Positions 6,867 through 10,225 of a DNA stretch of 10,225 nucleotides are shown piece by piece. A program made the translations under genes and the position numbers. The DNA is taken from positions 1-10,225 of the forward strand of contig JAITAE010000179.1 in assembly GCA_031284295.1 (NCBI GenBank), read 5' to 3'. The first letter of the stretch is position 1, and every line of letters begins with the position of its first letter. The notes under the pieces were generated by a model. It was not told where the DNA came from. It ran no database searches and saw nothing but the letters and a program-made list of their open reading frames with translations. This DNA is from Spirochaetaceae bacterium. Lineage in GTDB: Bacteria > Spirochaetota > Spirochaetia > Treponematales > Breznakiellaceae.

Positions 6867-7192
6867 TGGCAATGCAGCCGCTTGATCTGCAAATACTTTT
6901 TTCCCAGCTCGATTCTGTCGCAAAAGACGCCGCCGCACAAAAAGACGGGCTTACTCTGCGCGGGGCAATAAACGCTTCCGTGTTTGAAAAAAAAACCGAA
7001 GAAAAATCACAGTCTGTAAACGAGACGCACGATGCCGATAATGGCCTGGAGGCGCTTAATTCCGGTAAAAACCTGAATTCAAACAAAAAAAATGCCAAAA
7101 AAAAATACCGGCAGGAAAACAGTGAACAAAAAGGCGCCGGAGAGCTTTTCAAAGATCCTTCACTGGGAAACTATATAGATTTAAGCGGTTGA
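6866..7192 (+). CDS. small conserved-looking flagellar-operon protein of unknown function
   Basis: The product is 108 residues without signal peptide or membrane segment. The N-terminus (about 1-50, MAMQPLDLQILFSQLDSVAK onwards) looks helical. The middle is a Lys/Asn/Glu-rich, probably disordered linker. The C-terminus ends in DPSLGNYIDLSG, a D-P-x-x-G-x-x-I-D tail that I recall from small proteins near fliA in other spirochetes and in clostridia. The start overlaps the fapA stop by one base (TAATG), which suggests translational coupling; an in-frame ATG six bases later is an alternative. The next gene starts 1 nt after its stop. The reading frame contains A-runs of 9, 8 and 9 bases (6987-6995, 7085-7092, 7097-7105) that encode the lysine-rich linker. 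Function is unknown; position suggests a flagellar accessory role. Confidence 0.75.
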   Translation: MAMQPLDLQILFSQLDSVAKDAAAQKDGLTLRGAINASVFEKKTEEKSQSVNETHDADNGLEALNSGKNLNSNKKNAKKKYRQENSEQKGAGELFKDPSLGNYIDLSG

Positions 7193-7193
7193 G

Positions 7194-7763
7194 ATGGCTT
7201 ATATTTTTTCTTCGGCGGCGCTCCTCGTCAGTATCATATCATTTTTTGTAATATTATTTTACGTAAAAAAATGCATATCCCCGGACAGAATACCGCCGGA
7301 AACACGGCAGGAAGTGGCGAATATCATCAACGAAATTGACAGAATCACGGATCGTGATTCGGAATTAATCGAAGACCGTGTAAAAAAACTAAAAGCGCTG
7401 ATGGAAGATATTGACCGCCGTATCGCCCTGCATGAAAAACAACTGGATAATTACAAATCTGCCGAATATGCGGGGAAAAAACTGGACAGGGAAAAAGCAA
7501 ATGCCGCCGTTGAAGCGTACCGTGAGCTTGGAAAAAATATTCAGGCGGTCAAAAGTTTTACGCCCCAGCAGCCTGCGGTGATCCTGGCCGAAAACGCGGC
7601 GGCGGACGACGAGCCGGCAGCAATATACGAGGGTTTGAATATAAAAAAAGTGGCGGAACTATCCGCCGCCGGCGTCCCTGCCCACGAAATAGCAAAACGC
7701 TTGCATAAAACGGTCTCCGAAATAGAGATGGATCTTTTTTTATCGTCAAAACAACAGGATTAA
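7194..7763 (+). CDS. SwrB-like membrane-anchored coiled-coil protein (putative)
   Basis: The 189-residue product has one N-terminal transmembrane segment (about 4-24). A long charged helix follows (about 36-120), probably a coiled coil with EIDRITDRDSELIEDRVKKL. Then come an Ala/Pro-rich linker (about 121-145) and a C-terminal helix-turn-helix-like tail (about 149-184, KKVAELSAAGVPAHEIAKRL). This anchor, coiled coil and small HTH-like tail resembles SwrB of Bacillus subtilis, an activator of flagellar basal body maturation encoded just after sigD. Here the gene is also in the fliA operon, three genes downstream. Overall sequence identity is not evident by eye, so the name is tentative. Translation starts 1 nt after the stop of the upstream gene and has no clear Shine-Dalgarno sequence, so coupling is likely. 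It is the last gene of the operon. Confidence 0.75.
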   Translation: MAYIFSSAALLVSIISFFVILFYVKKCISPDRIPPETRQEVANIINEIDRITDRDSELIEDRVKKLKALMEDIDRRIALHEKQLDNYKSAEYAGKKLDREKANAAVEAYRELGKNIQAVKSFTPQQPAVILAENAAADDEPAAIYEGLNIKKVAELSAAGVPAHEIAKRLHKTVSEIEMDLFLSSKQQD

Positions 7764-7775
7764 AGGATCGGCTTC

Positions 7776-7825
7776 TAGGGTAACGCTGATTAACTTGAGG
7801 CCAATCATCGTTACCCTATTTATTT
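7776..7825 (+). terminator. terminator-like hairpin at the end of the flagellar operon
   Basis: TAGGGTAACG (7776-7785) pairs perfectly with CGTTACCCTA (7809-7818). After one mismatch, TGATT (7787-7791) pairs with AATCA (7803-7807), leaving an 11-nt loop. TTTATTT follows. It lies 12 nt after the last stop of the operon and could serve as its terminator, although it is also the left end of the MITE-like element. Confidence 0.6.
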
Positions 7826-7858
7826 GCTCATTTCATTGCGCAAATACGGAATTAAAGT

Positions 7859-7894
7859 AGCACCGATTTATGCGCACTCGCATAAATCAGTGCT
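7859..7894 (-). terminator. hairpin at the aspS 3' end
   Basis: AGCAC (7859-7863) and GATTTATGCG (7865-7874) pair with CGCATAAATC (7879-7888) and GTGCT (7890-7894). One C/A mismatch separates the blocks and the loop is CACT. It starts 3 nt after the aspS stop. No T-run follows on the minus strand (ACTTTAATTCC), so its strength as a terminator is uncertain. It forms the right end of the MITE-like element. Confidence 0.5.
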
Positions 7895-7900
7895 TCCCTA
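7882..7900 (-). repeat. 19-bp terminal repeat, copy 2
   Basis: On the minus strand this reads TAGGGAAGCACTGATTTAT and is identical to 121-103. Its first three bases are the aspS stop codon TAG. The element's other end (7776-7794) is a diverged copy in inverse orientation. Confidence 0.75.
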
Positions 7901-9694
7901 GCCGTCCTTGCCGGATTCATCCACAAGCGCAAGATGCAGTTCGGCTAATTGCGTTGCGTCAACCGCGCCGGGACTGCCGTCCATAGGATTCTGGGCAAAC
8001 GAATTTTTGGGAAACGCGATCACTTCTTTTATGGAAGAGTCGCCGGACATCAGCATGGCAAGGCGGTCCAGGCCTGGCGCGATTCCCCCGTGAGGCGGCG
8101 CTCCGTAGCTAAAAGCCTCCGTCAAAAATCCAAATTTTTGCGCCGCTTCCGCCTCGGCAAGTCCGACAACCTTGAATACGCGCTTCTGTAATTCCGGGTC
8201 GTGGATACGGATCGAACCTGAGGCAAGTTCGTAACCGTTCAGCACAAGGTCGTAAAGATCACCTTTTACGGAGCCGGGATCCGCTTCCATATTTGCGTGG
8301 TACTGTTCCTGTGGGCAGGAAAACAGATGGTGCGCGGCTTCCCAATGTCCCTCCTCCTCATTGAATTCGAACAGCGGGAAATCGACGATCCAGACAAAAC
8401 GGAATTTGGCAGGATCGCAAAGCCCTAAATCAGCGCCCAGCCTTGTACGCACCGCTCCAAGGCTCACGTTTGCGGTACGGCGCTTACTGTCCGCGACGAC
8501 AAGGATCAGGTCGCCGCCTTTCGCGCCAAGCCCTGCGGAAATGGCCGCCGCCTGCGCCGCAAAGAATTTTGCGGCGCCGCCCTCAAGAGCCGGTTCCGCC
8601 TCCGTGCCCGCAATCTTCATCCAGGCAAGCCCCTTCGCCCTGTAAATTTTTGCGTGCGCCTCCAGTTCCTCGATTTGCCGCCGGGAATACGCGGCGCCTC
8701 CCGGCACGACCAGCGCCTTCACCGCGCCGCCTGACTCAAGCGCCGCCTTGAACGCTTCAAAACCGCTTGCTGCGGCAAAAGCGCTAAAATCCCGCAGCTT
8801 CATGTCAAAACGCAGGTCGGGTTTGTCTGTTCCGTAGCTTTCCATCGCCTCATCGTAGCTCAAGCGCGGAAATTCCGCCGGAAGTTCAAGGTCAAGGCAT
8901 TTTTTGAAAACATGAAAAAAGAGTCCTTCCGTCATCTTTAGCACATCGTCACGCGAGACAAATGACATTTCTATATCGATCTGGGTGAATTCCGGCTGAC
9001 GGTCTCCGCGCGAATCCTCGTCACGATAGCAGCGGGCAATCTGAAAGTACTTATCGAATCCGGCCACCATCAACAGTTGTTTGTAAAGCTGCGGAGACTG
9101 CGGCAGCGCATAGAATTTTCCGGCGTAGAGCCGTGAAGGTACAAGGTAATCCCGCGCGCCCTCCGGCGTCGAGCGTATAAAGGTCGGCGTCTCTATCTCG
9201 TAAAAACCACGTGAACGCATCCATTCACGCACGGCAAAGGTAATCTCGCTCCGCAGGCGTATACGTTTTTGCATCGCAGGTGAGCGCAGATCCAGATAAC
9301 GGTACTTCAGGCGTAGTTCATCCTTCGCGCCGGTTTCGTCTTCAATCAGAAAAGGCAGGACCGCGCACTTATTCAGGATAACGATGTTTTCGGCAAGAAG
9401 CTCCACATCGCCGGTCGTCATGCCGGAATTTTTCATCGAATCGGGCCGAAGTCTGACCGTACCGCACACCGCGATGCAGTATTCGTTCCGCAGTTCAGCC
9501 GTTACCGCCAGAAGTTTTTCGTCCGCGTTTTCGTCCACGACAACCTGCGTAATACCGTAGCGATCACGAAGGTTGATGAATGAAATTCCGCCGTGATCGC
9601 GTTTTCTGTACACCCAACCGTTCAAAATTTGCACGGTTCCAGCATCCGCCGCGCTCAGTTCACCGCAGGTCCTGGTACGCTTATAATTTTCCAT
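7898..9694 (-). CDS. aspS: aspartyl-tRNA synthetase, bacterial type with GAD domain
   Basis: This class II synthetase charges tRNA-Asp with aspartate in the cytoplasm. The 598 residues fit the bacterial type. An OB-fold anticodon-binding domain (about 1-110, with LNGWVYRKRDHGGISFINLRD) is followed by the catalytic core with TPEGARDYLVPSR (176-188) and QSPQ (199-202). Motif 2 is FQIARCYRDEDSRGDRQPEF (217-236). A GAD insertion spans about 295-420. Motif 3 is GGIAPGLDRLAML (536-548). His34, in RDHGG, is the residue seen in non-discriminating AspRS that also charge tRNA-Asn, but the second marker position has Ser86 instead of Gly. The ATG at 9694 is the only plausible start: an in-frame TAA lies 9 nt upstream and no GTG or TTG follows early. 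No Shine-Dalgarno sequence is present. The stop TAG is the first codon of the MITE-like element. GC content is clearly higher than in the flagellar genes. Confidence 0.97.
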   Translation of the reverse strand: MENYKRTRTCGELSAADAGTVQILNGWVYRKRDHGGISFINLRDRYGITQVVVDENADEKLLAVTAELRNEYCIAVCGTVRLRPDSMKNSGMTTGDVELLAENIVILNKCAVLPFLIEDETGAKDELRLKYRYLDLRSPAMQKRIRLRSEITFAVREWMRSRGFYEIETPTFIRSTPEGARDYLVPSRLYAGKFYALPQSPQLYKQLLMVAGFDKYFQIARCYRDEDSRGDRQPEFTQIDIEMSFVSRDDVLKMTEGLFFHVFKKCLDLELPAEFPRLSYDEAMESYGTDKPDLRFDMKLRDFSAFAAASGFEAFKAALESGGAVKALVVPGGAAYSRRQIEELEAHAKIYRAKGLAWMKIAGTEAEPALEGGAAKFFAAQAAAISAGLGAKGGDLILVVADSKRRTANVSLGAVRTRLGADLGLCDPAKFRFVWIVDFPLFEFNEEEGHWEAAHHLFSCPQEQYHANMEADPGSVKGDLYDLVLNGYELASGSIRIHDPELQKRVFKVVGLAEAEAAQKFGFLTEAFSYGAPPHGGIAPGLDRLAMLMSGDSSIKEVIAFPKNSFAQNPMDGSPGAVDATQLAELHLALVDESGKDG

Positions 9695-9699
9695 ACCCG

Positions 9700-9728
9700 A
9701 TTATAGGACGGCAGGCTATCTTTGGTAA
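9700..9728 (-). promoter_or_regulatory. sigma70-type promoter of aspS, probably giving a leaderless mRNA
   Basis: On the minus strand, TTACCA (9728-9723) and a perfect TATAAT (9705-9700) are separated by 17 nt. Only 5 nt (CGGGT) lie between the TATAAT and the ATG. Transcription starting 6-9 nt after the -10 box would begin at or inside the start codon. Confidence 0.6.
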
Positions 9729-9746
9729 GACCGCCGGGCATCCCCG

Positions 9747-9857
9747 TTAGACACCTACCGAAACGTATCGCCTCTGGTTCCCGTATCTTCGCCGCCCGTC
9801 CTTCATACCGCTGAGGCATTCCTTCATCCGTGCTATGTCTTCTTCCGTGATCTCCAC
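9747..9857 (-). CDS. possible 36-aa ORF or gene remnant
   Basis: A GTG start (9857) preceded by GAGGGG at a 6-nt distance opens 36 codons to a TAA (9747-9749). The peptide starts VEITEEDIARMKECLSGMKD and is Lys/Arg-rich afterwards. It has no recognised family. The overlapping frame on the same strand stays open across this region and into aspS. The short ORF could be a real small protein, the broken N-terminus of a larger gene, or chance. A good Shine-Dalgarno sequence and a helix-like composition are the only positive signs. It lies just upstream of aspS on the same strand. Confidence 0.25.
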   Translation of the reverse strand: MEITEEDIARMKECLSGMKDGRRRYGNQRRYVSVGV

Positions 9858-9971
9858 TTGCTTCCCCTCTCAAGGCAAGTTCCGCTATATCACGGATTTT
9901 CAAATGACGTTGCCCTGCCTGCACCCGCCAGCGGGGTTGCAAGTACGAGTGATTCGGTTCAAGATACATTA

Positions 9972-10225
9972 GTGAATAAAACAGTTAATAAAAAGGATAT
10001 ACAATTTGCCGATATAGGCATAAAGATACCACAACTAATACTACCAGCAAAAGGCGTTGATCTGCAAAAATGGGCCGTAATAGCCTGTGATCAGTACACA
10101 CAGGATGCCTCTTATTGGGAGGATGTCGCTTCTTTTGTGGGTGGCGCGCCATCCACGTTAGATATGATCTATCCTGAAATCTACCTGAATAGGATTGACC
10201 GTGCGGAGCGAATCGACCACATACA
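9972..10225 (+). CDS. DUF1015-family protein, N-terminal part, cut by the window edge
   Basis: This frame encodes 84 residues before the window ends. IGIKIPQLILPAKGVDLQ, KWAVIACDQYTQD, YWEDV and the following PSTLDMIYPEIYL are typical of the start of DUF1015 proteins, a family of unknown function found in many anaerobes. The proposed GTG at 9972 places the conserved region about 15 residues from the N-terminus, as in relatives, but it has no clear Shine-Dalgarno sequence. The frame stays open further upstream, with a TTG at 9858 as a possible alternative start, so the N-terminus is uncertain. It is divergent from aspS across a 277-bp spacer. No convincing promoter was seen. Confidence 0.8.
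   Translation, partial: MNKTVNKKDIQFADIGIKIPQLILPAKGVDLQKWAVIACDQYTQDASYWEDVASFVGGAPSTLDMIYPEIYLNRIDRAERIDHI

Larger units (their letters stand above)
7776..7900. mobile_element. 125-bp MITE-like element with hairpin ends
   Basis: The segment begins TAGGGTAACGCTGATTAA and, read from the other end, TAGGGAAGCACTGATTTA. These imperfect terminal inverted repeats match at 14 of 19 positions, and both start in TA, as if a TA target had been duplicated. The left end folds into a hairpin (7776-7785 with 7809-7818, plus 5 inner pairs). The right end folds into another (7859-7874 with 7879-7894). The middle is about 40 bp, AT-rich and non-coding. No transposase is present, so it would be non-autonomous. 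A TA target suggests an IS630/Tc1-mariner-type enzyme, which is inference. Confidence 0.6.

Noticed and set aside
8361..8751. Two plus-strand frames opposite aspS
   Set aside because: They are shadows of the GC-rich AspRS coding strand, rich in Pro/Arg/Ala and without start signals.
9655..9969. 104-residue minus-strand frame overlapping the aspS start
   Set aside because: It covers the aspS promoter and first codons in another frame, has no ribosome binding site and no recognisable domain. It is probably chance in GC-rich DNA.

Overview
The window looks like chromosomal DNA of a spirochete, most likely Treponema or a close relative. The main evidence is the flagellar cluster: an FlhG-type MinD/ParA ATPase, an unnamed two-TM acidic protein, a FliA/WhiG-class sigma factor, a FapA/DUF342 protein and two small unnamed proteins. 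Supporting evidence is a GAPDH whose sequence resembles the spirochete/kinetoplastid glycosomal lineage, and the start of a DUF1015 gene. The genus is inferred from remembered protein resemblance, not from a search.

Layout. Positions 1-411 hold no convincing gene. They contain a GC-rich hairpin-forming block (1-100), a 19-bp repeat end (103-121) and a likely terminator (344-382) for the leftward gap gene (412-1464). Gap and the rightward hsp20 (1836-2288) diverge from a 371-bp control region. That region carries a sigma70-type promoter with an adjacent operator-like palindrome for gap. For hsp20 it carries a near-consensus sigma54 (-24/-12) promoter with an upstream palindrome. A strong intrinsic terminator (2302-2343) closes hsp20.

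The rightward flagellar operon runs 2432-7763: flhG, orf243, fliA, fapA, orf108 and a SwrB-like gene. Spacings shrink from 47 nt to a 1-nt overlap, so the distal genes are probably translationally coupled. A sigma28-like box (2376-2402) sits just before flhG, so the operon's own FliA may drive it. FlhG is expected to control flagellar number and placement. FliA transcribes late flagellar genes. FapA and the small proteins are probably accessory flagellar factors.

Between the operon and the convergent aspS lies a 125-bp MITE-like element (7776-7900). It has imperfect terminal inverted repeats starting in TA, and each end folds into its own hairpin. One end matches the repeat at 103-121 exactly over 19 bp. 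Removing the element and one TA restores a 9-bp hairpin between the two convergent genes, so it appears to have landed in the loop of a shared terminator.

The leftward aspS (7898-9694) encodes a bacterial-type AspRS with a GAD insertion. Its TATAAT box lies so close to the ATG that the mRNA may be leaderless. A 277-bp spacer with a possible short ORF separates it from a DUF1015-family gene running off the right edge. No CRISPR array, tRNA, rRNA or complete transposase gene was seen.
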